From contig CP065003.1 of NCBI GenBank assembly GCA_016700175.1, forward strand, positions 1,808,001-1,872,000: DNA of 64,000 bases. Direction: 5' to 3'. Shown here in pieces: positions 34,296 to 41,911 of the stretch. Each line of letters starts with the position of its first letter. Position 1 is the stretch's first letter. The translations under genes and the position numbers were made by a program. The notes beneath the pieces are model-generated. The model did not search any database, was not told the origin of the DNA, and worked only from the letters and a program-made list of their open reading frames with translations. Origin of the DNA: Acidobacteriota bacterium (GTDB lineage: Bacteria > Acidobacteriota > Blastocatellia > Pyrinomonadales > Pyrinomonadaceae).

Positions 34296-34370
34296 AGAGT
34301 TCAAGGTTCCAGGTTCAAGGTTCAAGATTCGCGGTTCAAAATTCCAGGTTCAAAGTTCAAAGAGAGGCCG
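34293..34370 (+). repeat. Heptamer array TTCAAGG after gpmI
   Basis: Units TTCAAGG, TTCCAGG, TTCAAGA, TTCGCGG, TTCAAAA and TTCAAAG follow the gpmI stop codon with 7-base spacing (TGA-type heptamers on the minus strand). Confidence 0.88.
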
Positions 34371-34397
34371 TATGCGTGCGTATCGCCTATTCGCTCA

Positions 34398-34559
34398 AAG
34401 CTCGTCCCGATCCGTTCGAGGCTCGTCTGAGTCCGTTCGACCTCGTCTCGATCCGTTCGAGGCTCGTCTCGATCCGTTCGAAATTCGTCTCAGTCCGTTC
34501 GAAGCTCGTCTCGATCCGTTTAGAGCAGCGCTTGCGCTGCAATAGTCGTGCGTAGCACG
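34398..34559. repeat. 21-bp tandem repeats and two small hairpins
   Basis: 34398-34520: six units of about 21 bases (GCTCGTCTCGATCCGTTCGAG and variants), itself three heptamers long. Then come the M3 hairpin GCAGCGC-TT-GCGCTGC (34525-34540) and CGTGC-GTA-GCACG (34547-34559). Confidence 0.9.
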
Positions 34560-34578
34560 GCTCGATCCAAACAGCACG

Positions 34579-34887
34579 ATGTTCTCCAAAATTCGAAAAT
34601 GGCTCTCGGGAGCTCCTGCCGACAAAAAGGATGGTGACCCCCCTCCTTCTCGAATAGGTGAAACTCCTCCTTCTCGATTATTGGTCAGGGTTATCGGAAT
34701 CTCTGGAGACAATACGATAGCGGTAATCGTCCTGTACGGGGAGGGCTGGGTAACGCACTGGTCGTTGGAAGACGTCCCGTTCGACCTCCGCTTTCCAAAC
34801 TCTGAATTTTATTGGACCTTTGACCGAGTGGGCGCTACTCCCTATATCGAGCGGATCGAAGATGTCGATTTCAATCTTGACGACTGA
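34579..34887 (+). CDS. Hypothetical small protein
   Basis: 102 residues, no recognised family. After a basic N-terminus (MFSKIRKWL) and a Pro-rich stretch come alternating strands (LLVRVIGIS, TIAVIVLYGEGWVTHW) and an acidic C-terminus (IERIEDVDFNLDD). Codon usage looks natural and the neighbouring frames do not explain it. The start follows repeat DNA directly and has no ribosome-binding site. The Pro-rich stretch contains a short internal duplication of CCTCCTTCTCGA. It may be real, perhaps with a changed 5' end. Confidence 0.5.
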   Translation: MFSKIRKWLSGAPADKKDGDPPPSRIGETPPSRLLVRVIGISGDNTIAVIVLYGEGWVTHWSLEDVPFDLRFPNSEFYWTFDRVGATPYIERIEDVDFNLDD

Positions 34888-34937
34888 CACCCCGACCTCA
34901 GGCCGGATTCTAGAACTACAGATTCCCAATTCGATTT

Positions 34938-35190
34938 CGCGTTCTTCTTTGCGGTCCTTTGCGGCTTGGAGCCTTTGCGGAATCTCTTCGTTCTCAAAGA
35001 AGAGACAGGATGAACAGGATAATTTAGGATGGGTCGCTCCGCGTTCTTCTTTGCGGTCCTTTGCGGCTTGGCGGCTTCGCGGGATCTATTCTTTCTCAAA
35101 GAAGAGACAGGATGAACAGGATAGTTTAGGATGGGCCCCTCCGGGTTCTTCTTTGCGGTCCGTTGCGGCTTGCCGCCTTCGCGGGAGATC
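34938..35190 (+). repeat. 102-bp tandem repeat (2.5 copies)
   Basis: Units begin at 34938, 35040 and 35142 (partial). Each reads TTCTTCTTTGCGGTCC, then GAAGAGACAGGATGAACAGG and TTTAGGATGGG. It fills the gap between two small genes; the ends recall the CAGGAT inverted-repeat family near 52.9, 59.0 and 60.8 kb. Confidence 0.92.
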
Positions 35191-35210
35191 TTCTGTTGGT
35201 GAGAGATTCC

Positions 35211-35492
35211 TCACGCCAACACATATAGTCTCGTGAAGAAGAAGAGAAAAGCCCAGATCGCAACAATCCCCAACGTCAGAAAAGCTACGCGTTTAGGGAG
35301 ACCGCCTACACCGAGGATTAGTGCCAACACCGCAGAGATTAGAGAGATCGTTAGGAGTGCTGCGGCGAAGTTTCCGGATTCAAAGTGCCACTTCGCCTTC
35401 ACATAAACGACTATTATCAGTGAAACCATTGCAAGCGATAAGCTTAGCCACTTGGGTATTTCAATGTCGATGAATTCGTTGCGAATGGCCAC
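35211..35492 (-). CDS. Small membrane protein, hypothetical
   Basis: 93 residues with three hydrophobic helices (about 15-31, 42-60 and 68-90), a short polar N-terminus (MAIRNEFIDIEIPKW) and a GGLPKR loop between helices 2 and 3. No family recognised. The hydrophobic pattern argues for a real inner-membrane protein. It lies convergent with the preceding small gene, with the 102-bp repeats between them. Confidence 0.65.
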   Translation of the reverse strand: MAIRNEFIDIEIPKWLSLSLAMVSLIIVVYVKAKWHFESGNFAAALLTISLISAVLALILGVGGLPKRVAFLTLGIVAIWAFLFFFTRLYVLA

Positions 35493-35586
35493 GACCGAAA
35501 TGTATCACTGGTTGGGATCTCGACTCCAGCAAGTTGGGGAAGTTTACTAAAGAGCGGGAGATCGAACACCGATACCCATTGGCCGC

Positions 35587-35614
35587 TGATCGCTGAACAC
35601 TGACCACTGACGGT
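35587..35614 (+). repeat. Short TGANNNN heptamer run
   Basis: TGA at 35587, 35594, 35601 and 35608 (TGATCGC, TGAACAC, TGACCAC, TGACGGT) and TGG at 35615: the four trailing bases differ in every unit while TGA and the 7-base spacing are kept. Confidence 0.85.
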
Positions 35615-35682
35615 TGGACACCTTCGCCCCCTCCTTGCTACGCTTCATCTTTCATTTTTTCCACCCGAGGAATTCCTGCCAG

Positions 35683-36306
35683 ATGATCGACGAACTCACG
35701 TTTGACAACACCGACGAAAGAAGACGCAGAAGACAAAACGGGACCGGCTGGATCGAAGTGATCGTCGGCTCGATGTTCTCCGGCAAGTCCGAAGAGCTGA
35801 TCCGGAGGCTCAACCGCGCGAAGATCGCCCGCCAGAAAGTGCAGGTCTTTAAACCACACATCGACGACCGTTACTCGGTCGAGGAGATCGCGTCGCATTC
35901 CGGGATGACGCACATCTCGAAGCCCGTGATGACTGCCGACGAGCTCCTTTCCCAGATCGACGACGATACTGAAGTGATAGGGATCGACGAGGGCCAGTTC
36001 TTCGATATGGAGGTCGTGGAAGCTGTCAACGATCTCGCCAACCGAGGGATCCGCGTGATCGTCGCGGGACTCGACCAGGACTACATGGGCAAGCCGTTCG
36101 AGCCTATGCCCCAATTGCTCTCCATCGCCGAATTCATCACCAAGACCCACGCGATCTGCGTGAAATGCGGGAACACCGCGAACTACTCGCAAAGGACGTT
36201 CGAATCGGAAGAACGCGTCGAGGTGGGCGCCGCCGGACGCTACGAGGCGAGATGCCGCGCGTGCTTCATCCCGCACGCGGACAAGCCGACGGATCTTGGT
36301 CAATAG
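35683..36306 (+). CDS. tdk: Thymidine kinase, type II
   Basis: 207 residues from the ATG at 35683; a longer reading from 35614 starts in repeat DNA. Walker A GSMFSGKSEELI (about residues 26-37), VIGIDEGQFFD (Walker B and catalytic Glu), a lasso loop near KCGNTANYSQR, and a structural zinc site made by CVKC and CRACF. It phosphorylates thymidine with ATP. It adds a DNA-precursor arm to the nucleoside salvage genes at 22.5-28.3 kb, though it is not linked to them. The stop TAG is followed by TGAATTG-TGAACGG. Confidence 0.95.
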   Translation: MIDELTFDNTDERRRRRQNGTGWIEVIVGSMFSGKSEELIRRLNRAKIARQKVQVFKPHIDDRYSVEEIASHSGMTHISKPVMTADELLSQIDDDTEVIGIDEGQFFDMEVVEAVNDLANRGIRVIVAGLDQDYMGKPFEPMPQLLSIAEFITKTHAICVKCGNTANYSQRTFESEERVEVGAAGRYEARCRACFIPHADKPTDLGQ

Positions 36307-36342
36307 TAAATCGTGAATTGTGAACGGTGTCGATAGCGCCGG

Positions 36343-36536
36343 GGTTCATCAGTACCGGGAGCGGTAGCGACCGGCCCTCTTTGCTGAATATGTTAGGAAG
36401 TGGTAATACGTTTTCGGCGCCGTGGCATCGAGACCACGAACATACTCATATAACAGAAATCAAAGTGATTCCGAACGTATTGAATCGAAATGGGCTGAAG
36501 AGGGCCGGTCGCTACCGCTCCCGGTACTGATGAGCC
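36343..36536. mobile_element. About 194-bp element with perfect 36-bp terminal inverted repeats (MITE-like)
   Basis: Arms 36346-36381 and 36498-36533 are perfect reverse complements (36 of 36); one mismatch then two more matches extend the outer ends. The inner 116 bases are AT-richer and have no coding sequence. The shape fits a miniature inverted-repeat element or a very long hairpin. A diverged copy of the right arm lies in the M1 aminopeptidase gene (19147-19178). No transposase is seen, so mobility is inferred. Confidence 0.75.
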
Positions 36537-36555
36537 AGGGCTACTGACACCTTCC

Positions 36556-36579
36556 TCAATTTTCAATTCCCAATTCTCA
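36556..36579 (-). repeat. Heptamer run starting at the epimerase stop codon
   Basis: On the minus strand: TGAGAAT, TGGGAAT, TGAAAAT, TGAGGAA. The first TGA (36579-36577) is the epimerase stop codon. Confidence 0.9.
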
Positions 36580-37530
36580 ATCCACGGAAAGCACTTCTTC
36601 CCACCCTTCTTCCAGCCCGAATTCCGGCTCGAATCCAAGCTCCTCCCGGATCAGTGATCCATCGACCGCGATGTCCTCGTTGATCTTCTCGATCAGAGGC
36701 GTCAAACGCATCTCCTTTCCCGCGATCTTCAGGAATACATCCCCACCGGCGAAGGCCGCCCGCGCGAGCGATTCCGGAAGATGTATCGAGGGCGGTTTCT
36801 TTCCGAGGGCTTTGGATATCGCGACAACGATCTCTTCGAGCGTGTGAACCTCGCCGTCCGTCACGTTGTAGATCTTCCCGTTCGACCGCTCGTCGTTCGC
36901 GCAGAGTATCGCCGCGCGGACCGCGTCCCTTTCGTAGACAAGCGTTCGGCGGTTCTTTCCGGCGCCCACGTACGCGAACATCCCTTTCCTGATCGCTGAG
37001 ACAAGCTTCGGAAAATTCCCTTTCATTCCCTTTCCGTAAACGGCAGCGAATCGCAACACCGTTCCGCCCGGATGGTCCAGGACAAGCCTTTCCGCTTCGG
37101 CCTTCGTTTCCGCATACGGACCGGAAGGATCAGCCGGACTCAACTCGTCGAACGGACCGCCGGCTCCGTACACGTTGATCGTGCTGGCGAATATGAAGCG
37201 CTCGCATTCGGAAAGCTCGATCAAAGAGCGGGTCGAACCAACATTTACTTCTTCGTATTCGCGGCGCAGATCATCGGCCGGATCGTTGATATGGAGCTTG
37301 GCGGCGAAGTGATAGATCGTCGTTACGCCTTCGACCGCTCGGCGCACGACTTCCTCGTCCCTCAGATCGCCCACGATGACCTCGACCTGTTCCGGAAAGG
37401 ATACCGATGCGGGGTCGCGGACCTCGGCGCGGACAGAGACACCTGAGCGCGCGAGTTCTTCGACCAGCACTCGTCCCACGGCGCCTGAAGCGCCGGTCAC
37501 AAGGACCTTCGGTTTTCCGGCTTCAGTCAT
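36577..37530 (-). CDS. NAD-dependent epimerase/dehydratase
   Basis: 317 residues from the ATG at 37530 (MTEAGKPKVLVTGASG). The open frame continues to 37749 but that part is antisense to the glycosyltransferase. Extended SDR fold: GASGAVG NAD loop, the VIVGDLRDEE strand, HFAAKLH, YAETKAEAERL containing the YxxxK active site, and VYGKGMKGN. It likely acts on a nucleotide-sugar (epimerase, dehydratase or reductase). It overlaps the glycosyltransferase stop codon by 8 bases, so the pair probably works in surface polysaccharide synthesis. Confidence 0.9.
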   Translation of the reverse strand: MTEAGKPKVLVTGASGAVGRVLVEELARSGVSVRAEVRDPASVSFPEQVEVIVGDLRDEEVVRRAVEGVTTIYHFAAKLHINDPADDLRREYEEVNVGSTRSLIELSECERFIFASTINVYGAGGPFDELSPADPSGPYAETKAEAERLVLDHPGGTVLRFAAVYGKGMKGNFPKLVSAIRKGMFAYVGAGKNRRTLVYERDAVRAAILCANDERSNGKIYNVTDGEVHTLEEIVVAISKALGKKPPSIHLPESLARAAFAGGDVFLKIAGKEMRLTPLIEKINEDIAVDGSLIREELGFEPEFGLEEGWEEVLSVD

Positions 37531-38746
37531 CTTCCAGTTCGAAAAGGTCGGAGTATTTCGCGAGCGCGGTCTCGAAAGAGTACTTCGTCTCCGCCGCCCG
37601 CCTTGCCCTCGCGCCCATCCCGGCAAGTTCATCCCGCCTGGTACTCGCGTCAACGATCGCCTCAAGAAGTGCTTCAGCATCGTGCGGAGGCACAATCCAC
37701 CCGCAATCTTCTTCTTCCACAACGATCGCCGTTTCGGAGCCCTCTTCAACGATCGCGATGATCGGCTTCCCTGCCGCGAGGAAATTGTAGGTCCGGCTCG
37801 GCATCGCGAGCGCCTTCATTCCTTCCACGAGCGTCACGATTGCGACGTCGCATGCGTTCAGGAAATTTGTCTGGTCCGAACGGGGCCTCGGACCGACGAT
37901 GGTGATGTTGTCGAACCCGAGCTCTTCTTTCTGTTTCTCGAGCCGTGCTTTCTTCCCGCCCGCGCCCACGAACAGGAAGTGGACATCTTCTTTTCCGCGC
38001 TTCTTCAGTTCGCCGGCGGCCTCGACGATGCTCTCGATATCCTGCGGAGGACCCATATTTCCCGCGTACAGCACGACGAACTTGTCCAGCAGGCCCAGCT
38101 CCTTGAGCAGAGCGTTCTCCGAACGGTCGGTCGGAGACACCTCCTCGAGCGACGCCCAGTTCTGGATCGTCACGATCCGCTCACGGTCGGCTCCGGGTTC
38201 ATCCGCGACCGCCTCTTCCATGTCCCGCCCGACGGCAATGATTTTCGCCGCTCCGGAGTAGAGCCATCGGTTGAGCCTCCTGATCAACTTTACAAGGAAA
38301 GATCCTTCGCGTATGTTCCCGGTCGCGACAAGGATCTCCGGGTACTTGTCGTGAAGAAGAAAGTAGTAAGGCACGCCCCTGAAACGGCACACGAGCGCGA
38401 TCAGATAAGGGAGCGACGGAGGCGCGGAGACGACAAGGACCTTGTCGGTCTTTCGGAAACGGAACAAAGCGTTGAGGAACATCGACGTCCCCAGCGTAAG
38501 CATGTTCGTCAGCCGGAACAGAAGTACGTTCTTGTCGAGTGTCGTTCCGCGGCATCGCCTTACATCGACGCCGTTGAGTTCTTCGGAATTGGGAGCGCGA
38601 ACGCCCCTGGAAAGATAGCTGGGCTGGCCGCAGAGCACCGCGACGTCGGTCCTGCGGGCGAGCCCTTCCGCCGTCTGCGTGAGGTAATAGGCGGTCGTGT
38701 TCTCTTCGGGAGCGTAGGGCTCGCCTACGACCCAGATTCGGTTCAT
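37523..38746 (-). CDS. Glycosyltransferase family 4 (WcaI-like)
   Basis: 407 residues from the ATG at 38746 (MNRIWVVGEPYAPEENTTAY). The frame stays open to 39730 only because it is antisense to the next two genes. GT-B fold: N-terminal domain starting with a GEPYAPE loop, VVSAPPSLPYLIAL, then the C-terminal domain with VLYAGNMGPPQDIES, FLFVGAGGKK, a PRPSR-like PRPRSDQ loop and MPSRTYNFLAAGKPIIAI with the EGSET acceptor loop. It transfers a sugar from a nucleotide or lipid donor in exopolysaccharide or O-antigen assembly. Co-transcribed and overlapping with the epimerase. Confidence 0.9.
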   Translation of the reverse strand: MNRIWVVGEPYAPEENTTAYYLTQTAEGLARRTDVAVLCGQPSYLSRGVRAPNSEELNGVDVRRCRGTTLDKNVLLFRLTNMLTLGTSMFLNALFRFRKTDKVLVVSAPPSLPYLIALVCRFRGVPYYFLLHDKYPEILVATGNIREGSFLVKLIRRLNRWLYSGAAKIIAVGRDMEEAVADEPGADRERIVTIQNWASLEEVSPTDRSENALLKELGLLDKFVVLYAGNMGPPQDIESIVEAAGELKKRGKEDVHFLFVGAGGKKARLEKQKEELGFDNITIVGPRPRSDQTNFLNACDVAIVTLVEGMKALAMPSRTYNFLAAGKPIIAIVEEGSETAIVVEEEDCGWIVPPHDAEALLEAIVDASTRRDELAGMGARARRAAETKYSFETALAKYSDLFELEDD

Positions 38747-38794
38747 CACGGGCAATGGTATAGATTTGAAGCATTTAGGGTCAAGGCGGTCCAA

Positions 38795-39292
38795 ATGCCC
38801 GAAAACATCGAACAATTCTACCGGTCGGTCGACGAGCGCGTAAGTGAGCTCGAGAGCAGGCACGGCGAACGGCTCAATTGCCGCAAAGGCTGTTCGTCTT
38901 GCTGCGTCGACGGCATCACCGTTTTTGAGTTCGAAGCGGAGAACATTCGCTCGAAACACGCGGAATTGCTGAAGAACGGCTCGCCTCATCCGGAAGGCGC
39001 GTGCGCATTCCTCGACTCGGAGGGCGCCTGCCGTATCTACGAAGACCGTCCGTACGTGTGCCGGACGCAGGGACTTCCACTCCGATGGCTCGACGAGCTC
39101 GAAGGCAGAACCGTCGAATATCGGGACATCTGTCCTTTGAACGAGGAAGGCGATGAGCCTCTGGAATCGATCGGTCCCGAAGACTGTCTTACTCTCGGCG
39201 AGTTCGAGGGCCGGCTCGCTCATTTGGAAAATATCCGTTCGGACGGGAGGTCCCGCCGCATCTCCTTGAGAGACCTCTTTTCGAATAGCTGA
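38795..39292 (+). CDS. YkgJ-family cysteine-cluster protein
   Basis: 165 residues from the ATG at 38795; the longer upstream frame is antisense to the glycosyltransferase. Cysteine pattern CRKGCSSCCVDG near residues 31-41, then CAFLDSEGACRIYEDRPYVCR, as in the CxxCxxCC zinc/iron-chelating YkgJ group. A metal-binding function, possibly Fe-S or Zn, is inferred from the family; the role is unknown. It is divergent from the glycosyltransferase, with a 48-base gap that must hold both promoters. Confidence 0.85.
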   Translation: MPENIEQFYRSVDERVSELESRHGERLNCRKGCSSCCVDGITVFEFEAENIRSKHAELLKNGSPHPEGACAFLDSEGACRIYEDRPYVCRTQGLPLRWLDELEGRTVEYRDICPLNEEGDEPLESIGPEDCLTLGEFEGRLAHLENIRSDGRSRRISLRDLFSNS

Positions 39293-39347
39293 GTATTGTC
39301 CGGGAACCGATGTTCGGTTAAAATCCGCATAAGCAAGCCCGCCTAAA

Positions 39348-40370
39348 ATGTTGAGATCACTTGTCATAGCTTCTTTCTTCTCGATTTTCTGGATAACACC
39401 GTTGAAGTCGTATTCGCCGCGGTTCGTTTCATCCGAGACGTGTTCGCGCTCCGCGCTCAATGCAGCGCAAAGCGCTGCTCCAAACGGGCGCTGTCTGACG
39501 CGCGGGGTTCCGCTTTCGCCTGGGCTCCTTCTTTCCGGCGAAAAGCCGGACTTCCTGAAGATCGTCAGCGCAAAGCTGGAGAAACAGCACGGGATCGGCC
39601 TTTTCGAGGCGTGTTCTGTCAACGACGACCTCGGTGCCGAGACGGTGTTCAGGGAGTACGGCGCAGTGTTTGTCGCGGAGGGTGTGACCGTACCTTCAAA
39701 GTGCATCTTTGCCACCGAAGCGGAGGTCACGGCGTTTCAGTCGAAACTGGAAACAAGCACGCGATCGGTCGGCGGGACAACGATCACGCTCCAGAGACCG
39801 GCGATGGACGCTTTGATCGCGGCGAGAGAAGCGGCCCGCAAATCAGGGCTTTCGATCACGCCCCGCGGAGGCCCGAACGCCGCCTCGAGGAGTTTCGCGA
39901 CGACACTGCGGTTCTGGAACTCGAGATTATATCCCGGCCTCGAGCACTGGAAACGGCAGGGCAGGATCACGGCGAAAGACGTCGCCGACATCCGCAAAGC
40001 CACTATTCCCGAACAGGTAGATAAGGTGCTCAGGTGGGAGCAGGAAGGTATATACTTCGCGCGAGGATTTTCGAAATCGATACTCTATTCCGTCGCGGCG
40101 CCCGGCGCGTCGCAGCACATCTCGATGCTTGCCCTGGATGTGACCCAGTTCGGCAACGGGCGTGTCAGGGAGATCCTTGCGAAGCACGGCTGGCACAGAA
40201 CGGTTCTCAGTGACCTGCCGCATTTTACCTATCTCGGCGTGCCGGAAAACGACCTGCCGAGACTCGGGCTGGAGAAGAAAACGTCGGGAGGCGAGGTTTT
40301 CTGGGTACCGGATCTCAGGACTGAGAAAGAAGGACTGAGGACTGAGAACGGCACGGGCGAGGTACGATAG
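39348..40370 (+). CDS. VanY-like D-Ala-D-Ala carboxypeptidase (M15), ends altered by repeats
   Basis: 340 residues with a signal-like N-terminus (1-22). The C-terminal half matches M15/VanY peptidases: ITPRGG and TLRFWNSR, then the Zn site GASQHISMLALDV (His257, Asp264) and LSDLPHFTYLG (His292), with GWHRTV between. It should trim peptidoglycan side chains or peptides in the periplasm. Residues about 33-55 are encoded by the M3 palindrome (39462-39478) and its flank, a dispersed repeat. The last 17 residues (LRTEKEGLRTEN and so on) come from heptamer repeats, and the TAG stop lies inside an M2 hairpin. The gene may still be functional because the core is intact. Confidence 0.78.
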   Translation: MLRSLVIASFFSIFWITPLKSYSPRFVSSETCSRSALNAAQSAAPNGRCLTRGVPLSPGLLLSGEKPDFLKIVSAKLEKQHGIGLFEACSVNDDLGAETVFREYGAVFVAEGVTVPSKCIFATEAEVTAFQSKLETSTRSVGGTTITLQRPAMDALIAAREAARKSGLSITPRGGPNAASRSFATTLRFWNSRLYPGLEHWKRQGRITAKDVADIRKATIPEQVDKVLRWEQEGIYFARGFSKSILYSVAAPGASQHISMLALDVTQFGNGRVREILAKHGWHRTVLSDLPHFTYLGVPENDLPRLGLEKKTSGGEVFWVPDLRTEKEGLRTENGTGEVR

Positions 40371-40425
40371 GCTTCAGCCTGTCGAAGTCCGCGCTTTCGC
40401 GCGGCGCAAGCTGAGGTCCGCGCGA
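40366..40425 (-). repeat. Palindromic modules M2 and M1
   Basis: M2 hairpin 40366-40383 (GATAGGC-TTCA-GCCTGTC), overlapping the upstream stop codon, then a diverged reverse M1 (40389 to about 40425). Confidence 0.82.
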
Positions 40426-40460
40426 CAGATGTCAGGCGAGTTTCTCCGAAACAGTAACCT

Positions 40461-41588
40461 ATGAAATCCAAAATGAAGGCTCTGCTGTCGATGCTTATCG
40501 TAGCGTCGTTTGCACTTTCGACGCACGCGTCCGGTCCGTCGAATTCTTTAGAGGACGGCACGGTCCCGGGTTCGGTCTGCAGATCCGGCGATTTCCCTAG
40601 CCATACGTTCGACGAATCGCAGGTCTTTCCAAAGGACAAAGGCCTGCTGCATCCGGAGGATGGAAGGGCGCTTTCTGACGGGCGGATCATCGTCGGCGAC
40701 GAGGAATCTGGACTGCGGATCATCGAAAAGGACGGGAGCAGCCGCGGATTCGGACGGTTCAAGGCAGCCGGCTGGGTGCACGATCCTCCGAGGGTAACCG
40801 CCGGTCCGAACGGAATGTTTCTGGAAAACGATGGCCGCCATCTGCTTCTCGCCGACGTTTATAACGGACGGATCTACCGGGTCGACACCAGAACTGAAGA
40901 GGTGACGCTGGTCTATTCTCACCCGTACGGGATCAACAGTGTGATACGTGACAGCAATGGAACGATCTGGTTTACGCAGTCGGCGAAGAACCCTCCGGAG
41001 AGAGGATTCCGGGACTTGTTCGCCGCTGTCGACCGTCCCGTTGCATCCGGGGCGGTTTTCTATTTGCGGGGTTCCGGAAACAACGTCGAATTGCCTGCAA
41101 TGGAGGCGGCGTCGGATATTTACTTCTCCAACGGCTTAGCGCTCGACGACGAAGAAAAGTATCTGTATGTCGCCGAGACGATGATGGACCGCGTTTTGCG
41201 ATTCCGCATAGATGTGGCGAAACGGGCTCTTTCGAATCGGGAAACATACCAGTACGTGGTGACACCCGACAATCTGGCCTTTGACAAGCACGGAAATCTT
41301 TACGCCGCTTCGCCGATCAGCAATTCGGTTCTCGCGATCGACAAAAAGTGCCGAAGCGTTCACACGGTCTTCTCGGCACCGTCTGAAAGCAACTCGAAAG
41401 CTCAAAACAAGTGGATCGAGAACAGCCGTCTCGGCAAGCCCCTGCTTGAACTGTTTACTCCGGAGGTCTGGAACCCGCTGCCCGGCGGTCTCACAGGAAT
41501 GTTCTGGTCGCAGGATCATAAGACGCTGTATGTTACGGGGCTGGGCAATGCGATCCTGAAGGTCGATCTTGGGACGGGTCGAAAGTGA
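40461..41588 (+). CDS. Secreted SMP-30/strictosidine-synthase-like beta-propeller
   Basis: 375 residues with a signal peptide (about 1-22, ending STHASG). Six-bladed propeller pattern: LSDGRIIVGDEESGLRIIE, DVYNGRIYRVDTRTEEVTLV, GINSVIRDSNGTIWFTQSA, NGLALDDEEKYLYVAETMMD and ITLPDNLAF-like blades. Relatives hydrolyse lactones or bind Ca; the substrate cannot be named. It stands alone between repeat-filled gaps and is presumably periplasmic. No SD-type site is clear. No catalytic claim beyond the fold is made. Confidence 0.82.
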   Translation: MKSKMKALLSMLIVASFALSTHASGPSNSLEDGTVPGSVCRSGDFPSHTFDESQVFPKDKGLLHPEDGRALSDGRIIVGDEESGLRIIEKDGSSRGFGRFKAAGWVHDPPRVTAGPNGMFLENDGRHLLLADVYNGRIYRVDTRTEEVTLVYSHPYGINSVIRDSNGTIWFTQSAKNPPERGFRDLFAAVDRPVASGAVFYLRGSGNNVELPAMEAASDIYFSNGLALDDEEKYLYVAETMMDRVLRFRIDVAKRALSNRETYQYVVTPDNLAFDKHGNLYAASPISNSVLAIDKKCRSVHTVFSAPSESNSKAQNKWIENSRLGKPLLELFTPEVWNPLPGGLTGMFWSQDHKTLYVTGLGNAILKVDLGTGRK

Positions 41589-41611
41589 TTTTGCAAGCGA
41601 GGCACACAGTC

Positions 41612-41910
41612 GAGGTAACGCGAACTTCAGTTTGCGCCGCGCGAAAGCGCGGAACCACGTTGGCCGCTCGGGCCGCTGCGTGAGGACTGAGGACTGAGGA
41701 CTGAGGACTGAGGACTGAGGACTGAGGACTGAGGACTGAGGACTGAGGACTGAGGACTGAGGACTGAGGACTGAGGACTGAGGACTGAGGACTGAGGGAA
41801 GATAATCTATATGAATCGAGTGTCAAATATTTTGCTCAGTCCTCAGTCCTTTCGTCTCATTCCTCGCTTCTTTCTCAGTCCTCAGCCCTTTTATCTCAGT
41901 ACTTCTTATT
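41612..41910. repeat. M1 module and long TGAGGAC heptamer array (323-bp gap)
   Basis: M1 at 41612-41652. TGAGGAC array 41681-41799 with TGA every 7 bases at 17 consecutive positions (the last unit is TGAGGGA). A second, reverse-phase set lies at about 41833-41905 (TCCTCAG, TATCTCAG). No gene is seen; the downstream kinase start lies just past it. Confidence 0.95.
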
Positions 41911-41911
41911 G

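Noticed and set aside
37376..38794. Long plus-strand open frame of over 470 codons upstream of the cysteine-cluster gene
   Set aside because: It is antisense to the epimerase and glycosyltransferase, has Arg/Asp/His-rich composition and no family motif. Only the part from 38795 is kept.
38747..39730. Extra 328 codons upstream of the glycosyltransferase
   Set aside because: Antisense to the cysteine-cluster and VanY-like genes; the GT fold begins at the ATG at 38746.
41681..41799. Possible CRISPR array
   Set aside because: The units are 7 bases with no spacers, and no cas gene is present.
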